Notes: generated by a model from the sequence alone, not told the origin. DNA of 64,000 nt from an uncultured Sphingomonadaceae bacterium (GCA_947501695.1 CANMWO010000001.1:992001-1056000), one strand, 5' to 3'; shown: positions 8,556 through 18,236, counted from the stretch's first letter. Made by a program: numbers and translations.

Positions 8556-10144
8556 GTTACCGGTGCCTTGGGTAGGCGTATCTCGAAACATGCGCCTTTT
8601 TGGCCATCCGGCCTGTCGATTACCTCGATTGTGCCCTCATGTCCCTCGATGATCGTTTTCGCGATAGCGAGGCCAAGGCCACTATGTTTGCCGAAAGCCT
8701 CTCCCGGGGGGCGATCCGAGTGAAAACGTTTGAATATATTCAAACGTTGTTCCTTGGTAATCCCAGGGCCAGCATCAGAGACCTGAATCACCACTTTGTC
8801 CGCATCGGGCGTTGCAAGAATTTCGATCAAACCATCTTCCGGTGAGAAGGAAACCGCGTTGTCGAGTATATTGCTGAAAACGCGCTCTAATCGGTCGTCG
8901 TCTCCCATAATAGTGGCGACACCGCGGCCTGGTCGGGCAAAGGCGATTTTTACGCTTTCATTGGTATCGCGCTGTTCCCGGGCGGCGAGCAGCTGATCCA
9001 GCATTTTGCCAATATCAACTTTTTCAAATTTCGTTCTGGCGAGTTCGGCATCGACGCGGGATGCTTCGGAGATATCATTGATCAACCGGTCTATCCGTCG
9101 AACATCATCATTGGCAATGTCCAAAAGCTGTCTCCGCAAGTCGGGATCATCGACCCGGTCGATACCTTCCAGCGCAGAACGCAGTGATGCCAACGGGTTT
9201 TTGATTTCATGACTGACATCGGCGGCAAAGGCTTCGGTAGCATCAATCCGATAGCGCAGCGCAGCGCTCATATCGGCCAATGCGCGGGCGAGCTGTCCGA
9301 TTTCATCGCGCCGGCCTGGCATGCGCGGGACGGTTATCTCGGGGGCCCGCCCCAATCGAACGCGGACGGCCGCGCGGGCTAATTTCCTGATCGGGCGCAC
9401 AATGGTTCGAGCGAGGAATAGAGATAGCAGCACGGATACGATGGCCGTCAGGAATATCACGAGCACGACATTGGAACGTTCAGCGCGAACTATACGCGTG
9501 ATATCGCGGGCATTGCTGGTCAGCAGCAGGACTTGACCATTGCTGGGTAGGCTTGATGCAACAATGATTACCGGCGTGCGATCTGGCGCATATCGAACGG
9601 CGCTATTAGATTTTTCGCCCACCGATAGTAATTTTAACTCTGGCCAGGATGAGACTCTATCATTTTCCGGTTCTGCAAATGCTGTGATGGGGCTGCTAAG
9701 CACTATAAACTCAATCGATTGATCGAGCGTTCTAGCGACATCTTTCTGCCAGGTTTGTGTTTCCGGGTCCCTGAATTGATAGGTGGGTTCGGCGAGATCG
9801 AAACTGTCTACAATTTTTGCGCCGCTAGCATCATAAATCCGCAACCGACTTTTCAGAGCAATGGCAAAATTGATGATCAGATTTTCGCGATTTTCGGGTG
9901 TTTGCAGATTGAGTGCTTCAGAGATAATATGTGTTTGTAAGCGCGCTTGACTCAGCCGTTCGTGGGTCAGTTCGTCGCGGTAGTTATCGAGATAAAATAA
10001 ACTGCCCGCCAAAAGGGCGATCGCGACAATATTGACCGCCAATATTCGGGAGGTTAGCGACAACCGTGCAGACCATCGCAGGGATAGCTCCGGATCGTCG
10101 ATCTTCTTTATAGGCTTATTCGTTGTAGCGATAACCGGCTCCAT
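8552..10144 (-). CDS. chvG: ChvG-type sensor histidine kinase
   Basis: This is a membrane histidine kinase, the partner of ChvI. Order of parts: first membrane helix (about residues 30-50 of my start), a periplasmic sensor domain, a second helix ([18 protein letters not shown]), HAMP, HisKA with the phosphorylated His in [13 protein letters not shown], then HATPase_c with [17 protein letters not shown] and SGLGLAI boxes. The ORF track begins at 10261, deep inside chvI; I take the ATG at 10144, giving about 530 residues and a 29-bp overlap with chvI. ChvG/ChvI (ExoS/ChvI) senses acidity or envelope stress in rhizobia; the same locus structure suggests a related role here. Confidence 0.93.
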   Translation of the reverse strand: MEPVIATTNKPIKKIDDPELSLRWSARLSLTSRILAVNIVAIALLAGSLFYLDNYRDELTHERLSQARLQTHIISEALNLQTPENRENLIINFAIALKSRLRIYDASGAKIVDSFDLAEPTYQFRDPETQTWQKDVARTLDQSIEFIVLSSPITAFAEPENDRVSSWPELKLLSVGEKSNSAVRYAPDRTPVIIVASSLPSNGQVLLLTSNARDITRIVRAERSNVVLVIFLTAIVSVLLSLFLARTIVRPIRKLARAAVRVRLGRAPEITVPRMPGRRDEIGQLARALADMSAALRYRIDATEAFAADVSHEIKNPLASLRSALEGIDRVDDPDLRRQLLDIANDDVRRIDRLINDISEASRVDAELARTKFEKVDIGKMLDQLLAAREQRDTNESVKIAFARPGRGVATIMGDDDRLERVFSNILDNAVSFSPEDGLIEILATPDADKVVIQVSDAGPGITKEQRLNIFKRFHSDRPPGEAFGKHSGLGLAIAKTIIEGHEGTIEVIDRPDGQKGACFEIRLPKAPVT

Positions 10145-10820
10145 AGAGCGTATCGATGGCATCAAAATCTGAATCGACTTCGCGGAATTTACGGCGGAGA
10201 CGTTTGATATGGCTGTCGATGGTCCGGTCATCGACATAGACGTCATCCTGATAGGCTGCATCCATTAGCTGGTTGCGGCTCTTGACCACACCCGGTCGGT
10301 TGGCGAGAGTTTCCAAGATCATGAATTCGGTAACAGTCAGCGTCACATTTTCGCCATTCCAATTTACCAGGTGCCGCGCCGGGTCCATTTCTAATCCGCC
10401 GCGTACAAGCGGTTCCAGTCCCTCGGTATCAGCCTCTTCGTCTGACAATTTAACCAGTTCTGCCCGCCGCAATATCGATTTAACACGGGCAATAAGAAGG
10501 CGTTGTGAAAAAGGTTTCTTGATATAATCATCCGCACCCATTGCGAGACCGAGTGCTTCGTCCAGCTCTTCGTCTTTTGACGTCAGGAATATTACCGGCA
10601 AATTGCTTTTCTCACGCACACGGCGAAGCAGCTCTAGCCCATCCATTTTCGGCATTTTAATATCGAAGATGCCGAGATCCGGTGGATTGTCGATGATTGC
10701 TTGAAGAGCCGCTTCGCTGTCGGAATAGACACGTGTTACAAAGCCTTCTGCCTGCATCGCGATAGATACAGAGGTTAATATGTTCCGGTCATCATCGACA
10801 AGGGCTATATTTGCGGCCAT
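10116..10820 (-). CDS. chvI: ChvI-type response regulator
   Basis: This is a 234-residue OmpR-class response regulator. The receiver domain holds D53 in [11 protein letters not shown], acidic residues DDD near the N-terminus, and the conserved Lys in KKPF. The C-terminal winged helix includes [14 protein letters not shown] and ends [11 protein letters not shown]. It is the first gene of the operon running down to trmH and is divergent from pckA across about 260 bp, so it may control both directions. In Agrobacterium and Sinorhizobium chvI also lies beside pckA, which supports the name. Confidence 0.95.
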   Translation of the reverse strand: MAANIALVDDDRNILTSVSIAMQAEGFVTRVYSDSEAALQAIIDNPPDLGIFDIKMPKMDGLELLRRVREKSNLPVIFLTSKDEELDEALGLAMGADDYIKKPFSQRLLIARVKSILRRAELVKLSDEEADTEGLEPLVRGGLEMDPARHLVNWNGENVTLTVTEFMILETLANRPGVVKSRNQLMDAAYQDDVYVDDRTIDSHIKRLRRKFREVDSDFDAIDTLYGAGYRYNE

Positions 10821-11080
10821 TAAATGGGTTTATCCCGTGATCAATTATAAAGTTCAACTCTAAATCGACCTAATTGAAGCTAGGCGTTGGCACAAGGACG
10901 CATGTGTAAGTGTTCAGCACTGTCAAAATGGCCATCGTTGTCATTAATCCCAGATCGAAACAGGTGGTTTGGCTAGCCAATCTGGTAATTTGACCGACTC
11001 GTGATGGTGAGTTAAGCGCCTTCTCAAACCTGCCGAATCCGGCAATTATCCATTCCTAATTCAAGCCTAGGGGAATATTC

Positions 11081-12676
11081 GTGCCAAAAGTTTCGTCCAT
11101 AACATTAAATGATCAGGGCTTTGCCACAGCGGCAGAGCAGCACTGGAACTTGGGCGCGCCCGCATTGGTTGAGGCTGCGGTATCGCGTGGTGAGGGGCAT
11201 CTTGCAAAAGATGGCCCGTTGGTCGTCGAAACCGGCAAGCATACCGGTCGTTCTGCCAACGATAAATTTATCGTCCGCGATGGTGAGACGGAAGACAGTG
11301 TTTGGTGGGGCAAGACAAATGTCAGCATGACACCTGATCATTTCGCTGCGCTGAAAGAAGATTTTCTGAAAGCTGTCGCTGAAAAAGAAACCCTGTTCGT
11401 GCAAGATCTCTTCGGTGGCTCACAGCCAGAACATCGCGTGAATGTCCGCGTGATCAACGAACTGGCATGGCACAATCTTTTCATTCGTACGATGTTGGTT
11501 CGGCCGACCGGCGAAGAACTGGCCGGATTTGATCCGGAATATACTATTATTGATTTGCCTAGCTTCAAGGCTGACCCAGATCGTCACGGCACGCGCAGTG
11601 AAACTGTTATTGCGGTAAACCTGACTGAGAAGCTCATTCTGATTGGCGGCACCGCCTATGCCGGTGAGATGAAGAAATCCGTATTCGGACTGCTCAACTA
11701 TCTGTTGCCGCTCGATTCAGTGATGCCGATGCACTGTTCTTCTAATATGGGTCCAGAAGGTGATACGGCTATTTTCTTTGGCCTGTCAGGTACCGGCAAG
11801 ACGACCTTGTCCGCCGACGCTAGCCGTACCTTGATCGGTGATGATGAGCATGGTTGGTCCGATACTGCCGTATTCAACTTTGAAGGCGGTTGTTACGCCA
11901 AGATGATACGCCTGTCGGAGGAAGCAGAGCCGGAAATTTATGCAACCACACGCCGTTTTGGTACGGTGCTGGAAAATGTCGTGATGGACCCGGAAACCCG
12001 GGAACTGGATTTCGATGATAACAGCAAAGCGGAAAATACCCGCGGGGCTTATCCGATCGATTATATTCCCAACACTTCTGAAAAGAACATGGGGCCTGTA
12101 CCCAAGAATATCATCATGCTGACAGCCGATGCTTTTGGTGTGTTGCCTCCAATCTCTCGCCTGACACCAGAGCAGGCCATGTATCACTTCTTGTCTGGCT
12201 ATACGGCTAAGGTGGCCGGCACAGAAATTGGTGTGACGGAACCAGAGGCTACTTTCTCAACCTGTTTTGGCGCACCATTCATGCCCCGCCACCCATCAGT
12301 ATATGGCAACCTCTTGAAAGAACGCATCGCCAAGGGCGGTGTTCGTTGCTGGCTTGTCAATACGGGCTGGACCGGCGGCAAATATGGCGAAGGCAATCGT
12401 ATGCCAATCAAGGCAACGCGTGCTTTGTTGAATGCGGCGCTTGATGGCAGCCTGAACGATGGTGAATTCCGTACAGATAGTAATTTCGGCTTTGAAGTGC
12501 CGGTATCTGTGCCCGGTGTTGATACAGCTATCCTTGATCCACGTTCAACTTGGTCTGATGCTGCTGCTTATGATCAAACAGCCCAGAAACTGGTCAAATT
12601 GTTCATCGACAATTTTGAACAATTTGCTGAGCATGTCGATCAAAATGTTCGGGAAGCGGCACCAACTGCCGCCTGA
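11081..12676 (+). CDS. pckA: phosphoenolpyruvate carboxykinase (ATP)
   Basis: This 531-residue cytosolic enzyme converts oxaloacetate and ATP to phosphoenolpyruvate, the entry step of gluconeogenesis. The P-loop [13 protein letters not shown] is at about 235-247, followed by GDDEHGWSD and FEGGCYAK, all typical of the ATP-dependent form. The start is GTG at 11081 behind AGGGGAAT; length fits the family. The promoter region is shared with chvI, hinting at ChvI and PTS control. A strong hairpin follows the gene. Confidence 0.97.
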   Translation: MPKVSSITLNDQGFATAAEQHWNLGAPALVEAAVSRGEGHLAKDGPLVVETGKHTGRSANDKFIVRDGETEDSVWWGKTNVSMTPDHFAALKEDFLKAVAEKETLFVQDLFGGSQPEHRVNVRVINELAWHNLFIRTMLVRPTGEELAGFDPEYTIIDLPSFKADPDRHGTRSETVIAVNLTEKLILIGGTAYAGEMKKSVFGLLNYLLPLDSVMPMHCSSNMGPEGDTAIFFGLSGTGKTTLSADASRTLIGDDEHGWSDTAVFNFEGGCYAKMIRLSEEAEPEIYATTRRFGTVLENVVMDPETRELDFDDNSKAENTRGAYPIDYIPNTSEKNMGPVPKNIIMLTADAFGVLPPISRLTPEQAMYHFLSGYTAKVAGTEIGVTEPEATFSTCFGAPFMPRHPSVYGNLLKERIAKGGVRCWLVNTGWTGGKYGEGNRMPIKATRALLNAALDGSLNDGEFRTDSNFGFEVPVSVPGVDTAILDPRSTWSDAAAYDQTAQKLVKLFIDNFEQFAEHVDQNVREAAPTAA

Positions 12677-12690
12677 GCAAAGGCTCTTTG

Positions 12691-13446
12691 TTAATTTAAT
12701 TGTCGCGGCCCTGCCGCGACAATTTTGATATCGACAATTCCAAGATCCTCACTTGGGTTTAGCGTTAGCGTCTCGTCCGGAACAAAGCCTTGTGCTTCTG
12801 TTTGCGATTCTATCTTGCCGTTAGTAGCGATATCGTGCGCAATACGGACGAGCCTCTTGATCACTTGGTTCGGCGGATAATTCGCTGGTGCGCTGAGCCT
12901 AATTTCCTGTCCGCTAAAATAGGATAGTCCATAAGTGTGGAACGTTCCTTTGGGGTTTTCCGAGATTGCTATCTGGATCAGCACAGGGAATGGGCCACCG
13001 GTGATATATTGATGGCTCGCTTCAGAAAAATATTCAAATCCGATGTGCAGTTTAGCAGGCTGCCAAATGACGCTGGTTGCATTGAAAGCTTCGCCGATAA
13101 CCCGCGCCAGTTCCAGGACCGTGCGATTGACGGTGCTGTCGTGTCTTGCGTTTGCGATATGGTCGCTCAGTGCTATTCCGATGGCCGGCATTGGACTTTC
13201 CGGAGCACTGCAAAAAATATGATTTAGCTTTTTAACCGCAAAAAGCCCAAAAACATCCTTCGCCACATGATGGGTTAAAGTGAAACTCATACCGCCTACA
13301 ACTGCTTCGGTAACGTCGAGGTCGGGATATTTCGAATGATTAAGTCTGACTCGCGAGGCAATCTCGTCTGGCAGTGATAAGTTGGACAGACGGAAGGTGT
13401 CCGCTACAGGAACCATAAGCAATAAAGGTGGATTTTGCTGTACCAT
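12691..13446 (-). CDS. DUF4261-like hypothetical protein
   Basis: This is an uncharacterised soluble protein of about 251 residues from the start I chose. The track start at 13518 gives 275; I prefer ATG at 13446, which begins MVQQNPPLLL and lacks the extra unmatched stretch, but neither has a clear ribosome site. Its second half carries TYGLSYFSGQEIRLSAP, which resembles the conserved 'GL..FG..E' strand of DUF4261, a family of unknown function. No signal peptide or membrane helix is seen. It converges on pckA and its last codons overlap the terminator stem. Confidence 0.65.
   Translation of the reverse strand: MVQQNPPLLLMVPVADTFRLSNLSLPDEIASRVRLNHSKYPDLDVTEAVVGGMSFTLTHHVAKDVFGLFAVKKLNHIFCSAPESPMPAIGIALSDHIANARHDSTVNRTVLELARVIGEAFNATSVIWQPAKLHIGFEYFSEASHQYITGGPFPVLIQIAISENPKGTFHTYGLSYFSGQEIRLSAPANYPPNQVIKRLVRIAHDIATNGKIESQTEAQGFVPDETLTLNPSEDLGIVDIKIVAAGPRQLN
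12698..12727 (+). terminator. terminator after pckA
   Basis: An 11-bp perfect stem (AATTGTCGCGG / CCGCGACAATT) with a 5-nt loop precedes a short T run. It also lies within the last codons of the minus-strand DUF4261-like gene, so it may stop transcription from both sides. Confidence 0.8.
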
Positions 13447-13619
13447 CGCCGTTTTTCTACCATTCCCCGCAAAGCTTGATGTTCTTTTTATGTTCTTCGT
13501 TACATATGTCCATAGCATAATAACGGCGCTAGTCGATATTGGTCCACAATGGATCGAAAGTCATCATCGCTTGATATCAAAGCGTTATGGCTGCAATATT
13601 CCTTTGAAGGAGCGGATAT

Positions 13620-13832
13620 TTGGCTGATTGGGTATTGTCGATATTAATGCTGGCTGGGGCTGGTCTGCTTGCCGGCGGGGTGTATTTGATCCGCACAGGA
13701 AAGAACAAAAAGCAAGGCATATTGATGCTCGTCGCATCAGCGGTCATGTTTGCCAATGTCGGCATTTGGACAATACCAACCGCTGATTCTTCGCCGGAAT
13801 TAGGGAACGCGTTTCCCGATAAACCAAATTAG
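13620..13832 (+). CDS. small two-helix membrane protein
   Basis: This is a 70-residue protein with two predicted membrane helices (about 4-22 and 32-50) separated by a short basic turn (RTGKNKKQG), and a polar tail. The start is TTG at 13620 behind GAAGGAGC at good spacing. I do not recognise a family. It is divergent from the DUF4261-like gene and converges on the alpha/beta hydrolase, with 2 bp between them. It is likely a real gene because of its ribosome site and clean helix pattern. Confidence 0.6.
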   Translation: MADWVLSILMLAGAGLLAGGVYLIRTGKNKKQGILMLVASAVMFANVGIWTIPTADSSPELGNAFPDKPN

Positions 13833-13834
13833 GC

Positions 13835-14491
13835 CTACTTAATGGGCGAATCCGGCGCGAGACGCATGTCGAGATAATTGTCGACCGAACCCATTAGCAA
13901 TTCCATTTCATTTTCATAAAAATGGTTTGCGCGAGGGATTTCATCATGATGGATGGTGATATGTTTCTGTGTCCGCAATTTGTCGACCAGTTTCTGGACA
14001 GCGCTTGGCGTCACAACTTCATCATTCACGCCTTGGATGATAATGCCGGATGAGGGGCAAGGGGCGAGGAAGTTGAAATCATACATGTTTGCCGGCGGAG
14101 AAACGGAGATAAATCCGCGTACTTCCGGGCGGCGCATCAAGAGCTGCATACCGATCCAGGCACCAAAGCTATATCCCGCAATCCACGTTGTCTGCGCTTC
14201 GGGATGGATGCTCTGGACCCAATCCAGTGCAGAAGCAGCATCGGACAGCTCACCAATGCCATTGTCAAACGTACCTTGTGATCGGCCAACACCTCGGAAA
14301 TTGAACCGTAGAGTCGCAAAGCCGCGCCGCACGAAAGTTTTATACATTGCCTGCGTGATGCGATCATTCATTGTGCCCCCAGCTTGCGGGTGGGGATGAA
14401 GGATCATGGCCACGGGTGCACGATCTCGCGGTCCTGGGCTAAAACGGCCTTCGAGGCGTCCTTCGGGTCCGGTAAAAATTACGTCAGGCAT
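13835..14491 (-). CDS. alpha/beta hydrolase, COG2945 type
   Basis: This is a 218-residue cytosolic alpha/beta hydrolase of the COG2945 group. Motifs: HPHPQAGGTMND (oxyanion region), RFNFRGVGRSQG, nucleophile elbow AGYSFGAW, and a late His in PRANHFYENE. The track start at 14599 adds 36 residues; I take the ATG at 14491 (MPDVIFTGPEG), the usual family start. The natural substrate is unknown. It lies opposite a cysteine desulfurase pair, a pairing often seen near Fe-S genes in alphaproteobacteria (recollection, not tested). Confidence 0.85.
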   Translation of the reverse strand: MPDVIFTGPEGRLEGRFSPGPRDRAPVAMILHPHPQAGGTMNDRITQAMYKTFVRRGFATLRFNFRGVGRSQGTFDNGIGELSDAASALDWVQSIHPEAQTTWIAGYSFGAWIGMQLLMRRPEVRGFISVSPPANMYDFNFLAPCPSSGIIIQGVNDEVVTPSAVQKLVDKLRTQKHITIHHDEIPRANHFYENEMELLMGSVDNYLDMRLAPDSPIK

Positions 14492-14637
14492 GGCTTTTTC
14501 AATTCTATGATCAAGATTACGATTTGAATGGCGACAAAAGGCAGATAAGCTTTTGCGCTGAATGAAGCGCCTATATAGAGAGAGTCCAGTAATCCGCAAC
14601 TCTATCCAGCAACTGTCAAAGAGTAACGTCCGTATTT

Positions 14638-15711
14638 ATGTCTGAAAAGAAACGTATCTACCTCGATTATGCTGCAACTACGCCGATGCTAGACGTCGCG
14701 CAGCAGGCCTGTCTAGAAGGGTTTGCGCATTGGGCAAACCCGTCCTCGCCCCATGCAGACGGACGCGCAGCTGGATCGATGCTCGAAAACGCACGGAAGC
14801 GATTAAAAGTTGCGCTGAATTGGGATGGAGAAGTCTTGTTCACCAGTGGGGCCAGTGAAGCCATTGCTATGGCGCTCAAACAATCGAAGCCGGTGCGGCA
14901 ACTGGTATCTCCGATTGAGCATGATGTCGTTTTGCGTTTTTCTGAAGGCGCAACTGCGGTTCCGGTCGATCTAAACGGTTTGGTGGTGCCCATGCGGCTC
15001 AATCACATGCTGAAGGGCGAAAAAGAACAAGCTTTGGTGGTTGTGCAGTCGGTTAATAATGAAACTGGCGTAATGCAGGATATGGAGGCACTGGCAAAGG
15101 TCACGCGAGATAGAGGCGCGATCTTGCTGGCGGATTGTTCGCAGTCTGCTGGGAAAATGCCGCTCCCCGATGCGGATATGATCATAATAGCGGGGCATAA
15201 ATTTGGCGGACCGCCGGGCGTTGGAGCCTTATTGATCAAGGATTTGAACCTGCTGCATGCCCATGGCGGGCAGGAACAGGGCTATCGCTCCGGTACCCAG
15301 AACCTCCCCTATATCATGGCGATGGTGGCAGCATTGGAGGCACCGGCCAATTGGGCCGGGCGAGCCACTGAACTGCGTGCGCATCTCGACAATGCGATCA
15401 AAACCGAGGGTGGGGCGATAATTGCTGAAAATGCGTCACGCATTGCGACCATTGGCAGCTATCATATGCCCGGTGTCGCCGCGAACACCCAGTTGATACG
15501 ATTTGATATGGCTGGTTTTTCGGTATCAGCGGGCAGCGCCTGTTCTTCCGGTACGCTTAAACCTAGTCATGTTCTTGAAGCGATGGGACTCGATGAAAAT
15601 ATGGCGCGCGAAGTCATTCGTGTCAGCATCGGCCGTGACACTACCCGCGCGCATATTTATGACTTTATCGAGCAGTGGAAGTCTATTTTCAACGCTGCCC
15701 GGGCAGCATAG
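14638..15711 (+). CDS. cysteine desulfurase-like class V aminotransferase, copy 1
   Basis: This 357-residue PLP enzyme should take sulfur from cysteine and hold it as a persulfide for Fe-S clusters or thio-cofactors. Visible residues: H95 in PIEHDVV, PLP-binding K188 in AGHKFGGPPG, and the mobile-loop Cys C302 in AGSACSSGTLKPSH. The motif set matches IscS/NifS (group I) enzymes, though the chain is somewhat short. It is the first gene of a run with a second desulfurase 4 bp downstream, a ferredoxin, and a beta-lactamase. No iscU, hscA or suf genes are present in the window. Confidence 0.9.
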   Translation: MSEKKRIYLDYAATTPMLDVAQQACLEGFAHWANPSSPHADGRAAGSMLENARKRLKVALNWDGEVLFTSGASEAIAMALKQSKPVRQLVSPIEHDVVLRFSEGATAVPVDLNGLVVPMRLNHMLKGEKEQALVVVQSVNNETGVMQDMEALAKVTRDRGAILLADCSQSAGKMPLPDADMIIIAGHKFGGPPGVGALLIKDLNLLHAHGGQEQGYRSGTQNLPYIMAMVAALEAPANWAGRATELRAHLDNAIKTEGGAIIAENASRIATIGSYHMPGVAANTQLIRFDMAGFSVSAGSACSSGTLKPSHVLEAMGLDENMAREVIRVSIGRDTTRAHIYDFIEQWKSIFNAARAA

Positions 15712-15715
15712 CCCG

Positions 15716-16831
15716 ATGGCCAAAGATCCAATCTATCTTGATAATCAAGCGACAACACCGCTGGCTGCGGAAGTGTTTGACACGATGGTGCCCTGGTTAC
15801 GTGACCATTTCGGAAATCCGCATAGCGCCCATATATTAGGTCGCAAAGCCGCTGCCGTTGTAGAGGTCGCTAGAGAACAGGTGGCTGGACCGTTGCCTAA
15901 AGGCGGAAGTGTCCTGTTCACGGGCAGTGCGACCGAAGCCATTAATCTTGGCTTTGGTGCCGTTCGTGCTCTGAAAACCGAAGGAAAAAACAAGATTATC
16001 GTATTGGATAGCGAGCATGCCGCCGTCCGCGATACTGCGCTATCCTATGAAAAACATGGCTTTATGGTTGAGAAGCATCCGATCAGTTCTGACGGCGTTG
16101 TTTCACTAGAGCAATTGGCTGAATCGATTGACGATAAAACAGCACTTGTCGCGGCGATGCTCGTAAATAACGAAATCGGCGTTATTCAGCCGATCGAGGA
16201 AATTGTGGATCTCGCCCACAAAAAGGGCGCGTTGATGTTGTGCGATGTTGTTCAAGGCTATGGGCGGGTCGATATTCCAAACAATGTCGATATGGCTGCG
16301 ATATCGGCGCATAAGATATACGGCCCCAAAGGGATTGGGGCTTTTTGGCTGCGGGATGGGATTGGCGTACCGCCCATGATCCATGGTGGCGGCCAAGAGC
16401 AGGGCATCCGTTCCGGCACCTTGTCACCGGCCTTATGTGCTGGGTTTGGCCGCGCTGCCGAGCTTTGCCTAAAAAATCGTGACACCGATGCAGCCCATAT
16501 TCAGATACTAGCCAATAAAGCGCAAAGCTGTTTTGCAGACTGGACGATCAACGGTGCGATGGATCAACGCTATATGGGCAATCTAAATATCCGCCGCGAT
16601 GGCGTGGATGTGGCGCGTTTGATGTCTGATGTGCGCGGCGTGGCGTTTTCAGCCGGATCGGCCTGTGCCAGTGGTTCGGGCAGGCCCAGTCATGTTTTGG
16701 CGGCGCTTGGTCTTGAACCAGCGGAGATTAAATCCTCCATTCGTTTGGGGTTTGGCCGTTATAATAGCTTGGAAGATATTGAAATGGCATCAAAATATAT
16801 CAACGAAGCGGTCGAGGCACAGCTTGCATGA
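15716..16831 (+). CDS. cysteine desulfurase, copy 2
   Basis: This is a 371-residue group I cysteine desulfurase. Key residues are H101 in SEHAAV, PLP lysine K200 in SAHKIYGPKG, and the active Cys C317 in AGSACASGSGRPSH. The ORF track begins inside copy 1 at 15503; the true start is ATG at 15716 (MAKDPIYLDNQATTP), 4 bp after the copy 1 stop. It is as close to canonical IscS as to its neighbour, so the pair looks like an old duplication rather than a recent one. It overlaps the ferredoxin start by ATGA. Confidence 0.92.
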   Translation: MAKDPIYLDNQATTPLAAEVFDTMVPWLRDHFGNPHSAHILGRKAAAVVEVAREQVAGPLPKGGSVLFTGSATEAINLGFGAVRALKTEGKNKIIVLDSEHAAVRDTALSYEKHGFMVEKHPISSDGVVSLEQLAESIDDKTALVAAMLVNNEIGVIQPIEEIVDLAHKKGALMLCDVVQGYGRVDIPNNVDMAAISAHKIYGPKGIGAFWLRDGIGVPPMIHGGGQEQGIRSGTLSPALCAGFGRAAELCLKNRDTDAAHIQILANKAQSCFADWTINGAMDQRYMGNLNIRRDGVDVARLMSDVRGVAFSAGSACASGSGRPSHVLAALGLEPAEIKSSIRLGFGRYNSLEDIEMASKYINEAVEAQLA

Positions 16832-17169
16832 GTGACATAAAGGTGAATTTCGTCAGCGCAGATGGCGAACAGACCGTGACGGCAAAAGCATCTGATGGTG
16901 ATGATCTGCTGACCATCGCTCAGGTTAATGATCAGCCTTTGGAAGGCACATGCGAGGGACAGATGGCTTGTTCGACCTGCCACGTCATCGTTGCCGCCGA
17001 AGATTTTGACAAATTGCCCGAGGCGACAGAGATGGAGGAAGATATGCTCGATCTCGCCGCCGGTGCACGGCGGACCAGCCGCTTAGCCTGTCAGATTACC
17101 CTGACGCCGGAACTGGACGGCCTCACGGTGCACATCCCGTCTGAAAGCCGCAATATGCAAGGAGTATAA
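16828..17169 (+). CDS. [2Fe-2S] ferredoxin, ISC/adrenodoxin type
   Basis: This 113-residue ferredoxin has the cluster ligands C42, C48, C51 and C88 in the C-x5-C-x2-C pattern plus RLACQI, typical of adrenodoxin/Fdx proteins that supply electrons for Fe-S assembly or cytochrome P450. It overlaps the stop of the second cysteine desulfurase by 4 nt (ATGA), so the three genes are probably one operon and the ferredoxin likely serves Fe-S biogenesis. Confidence 0.93.
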   Translation: MSDIKVNFVSADGEQTVTAKASDGDDLLTIAQVNDQPLEGTCEGQMACSTCHVIVAAEDFDKLPEATEMEEDMLDLAAGARRTSRLACQITLTPELDGLTVHIPSESRNMQGV

Positions 17170-17171
17170 GG

Positions 17172-18092
17172 ATGGTCGATCGCCGAACTTTCCTGCTGTC
17201 ATCTGGTTTTATGCTGCTTGGTGGTTGTATGGAGCGACCCTTTGTCAGCAGTGAAAATGCTTCAAGACCAGTAGTTTCGAATGTCCATGCGATTGCAAAA
17301 ATAGAAGAACGTATTGGGGGACGCTTCGGCGTCGCCTTGGCTTCTCCTGACGGTGATTTGATTTTAGCGCATCGGGGCGGCGAACGCTTTGCTATGTGTT
17401 CCACTTTCAAAGCGCCTTTGGCATCGATGCTGTTTGCCGCTCATCGGGCCGGAACGGTCGATATGTTCAAGAAATTTGATCTGAAAGAAGCGGATCGCAT
17501 TCCTTATATGCCGTTTGTTGAGAAGAAGCTTGCCGCGAAGGAAGCCGTCTCGCTTCATGAACTCGCAGGGGCAGCGGTGATGACAAGCGACAATGCGGCC
17601 GCAAATCTCATTCTAACGGCCACTGGCGGACCCGAAGCGTTCACAAAATTTGTGCGGGCAAACGGCGATAGCGTCACACGTCTGGACCGGATGGAACCGG
17701 AATTGAACGAAAACCTTCCCGGCGACCCGCGTGATACAACCACGCCTGAAGCGATGGCCAAGTTAATGCATAAGCTGGCCATAGACGCAGGTTCGTTGGA
17801 TATAGACAAGCTGACTTTACGAAAATGGATGGAAGACAGCAAAACGGGAGCAACCCGCATTCGTGCAGGCTTGCCGAAGGGTTGGTGGGTCGGGAATAAA
17901 ACCGGCACAGCTTCAGGCGGAATAGCGCGCAACGATATTGCCATTTTTAGACCGTCGACTGCCGAACTTTCGTTGGAACCGTTCACACTCACCGTTTATA
18001 TTGATCGACCAACGGCAACTCCTGAGCAAGTCGACGCAGCGATGGCCGAAGTTACCCGGATAGTTGTCCGGTTGATTTTTGGCGCAGATTAA
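17172..18092 (+). CDS. class A beta-lactamase with Tat-type lipoprotein signal
   Basis: This 306-residue serine beta-lactamase has all class A motifs: S77-T-F-K80, S139-D-N141, general-base Glu at E175 with Asn N179 in EPELN, and K243-T-G245. The N-terminus reads DRRTFLLSSGF, a twin-arginine type signal, and has a lipobox-like LGGC at Cys 19, so export as a folded lipoprotein is plausible. The ATG at 17172 comes 2 bp after the ferredoxin stop, behind AAGGAG. The subclass cannot be set by eye. Presence of the enzyme suggests chromosomal penicillin hydrolysis, but spectrum is not readable. Confidence 0.93.
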   Translation: MVDRRTFLLSSGFMLLGGCMERPFVSSENASRPVVSNVHAIAKIEERIGGRFGVALASPDGDLILAHRGGERFAMCSTFKAPLASMLFAAHRAGTVDMFKKFDLKEADRIPYMPFVEKKLAAKEAVSLHELAGAAVMTSDNAAANLILTATGGPEAFTKFVRANGDSVTRLDRMEPELNENLPGDPRDTTTPEAMAKLMHKLAIDAGSLDIDKLTLRKWMEDSKTGATRIRAGLPKGWWVGNKTGTASGGIARNDIAIFRPSTAELSLEPFTLTVYIDRPTATPEQVDAAMAEVTRIVVRLIFGAD

Positions 18093-18113
18093 AAACTCAG
18101 CGCAAAAGCACAC

Positions 18114-18142
18114 TTGAAATATGTCCGACTCCTCGCCATATG
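18114..18142 (+). promoter_or_regulatory. likely promoter of the SRP RNA gene
   Basis: TTGAAA at 18114 and CATATG at 18137 are spaced 17 bp, fitting a housekeeping sigma promoter. A start at about 18149 would agree with the 5' end of the SRP RNA stem. The -10 match is weak. Confidence 0.45.
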
Positions 18143-18149
18143 CGCAGCG

Positions 18150-18236
18150 GGAGTCGGGTGGACGTAGTGTTCGCCAACCCGGTCAGATCCGGAAGGAAGC
18201 AGCCGTAACGATTTTTCTACGGGTCGCCCGGCTTCT
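18150..18236 (+). ncRNA. ffs: small signal recognition particle RNA (4.5S)
   Basis: The conserved apical core GGTCAGATCCGGAAGGAAGCAGCC is unmistakable for bacterial SRP RNA. Flanking strands pair as GAGTCGGGTG with CGCCCGGCTT, with internal loops between, giving the long hairpin of the small bacterial form. It binds Ffh for co-translational targeting to the membrane. The ends are my estimate from the pairing. Confidence 0.93.
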
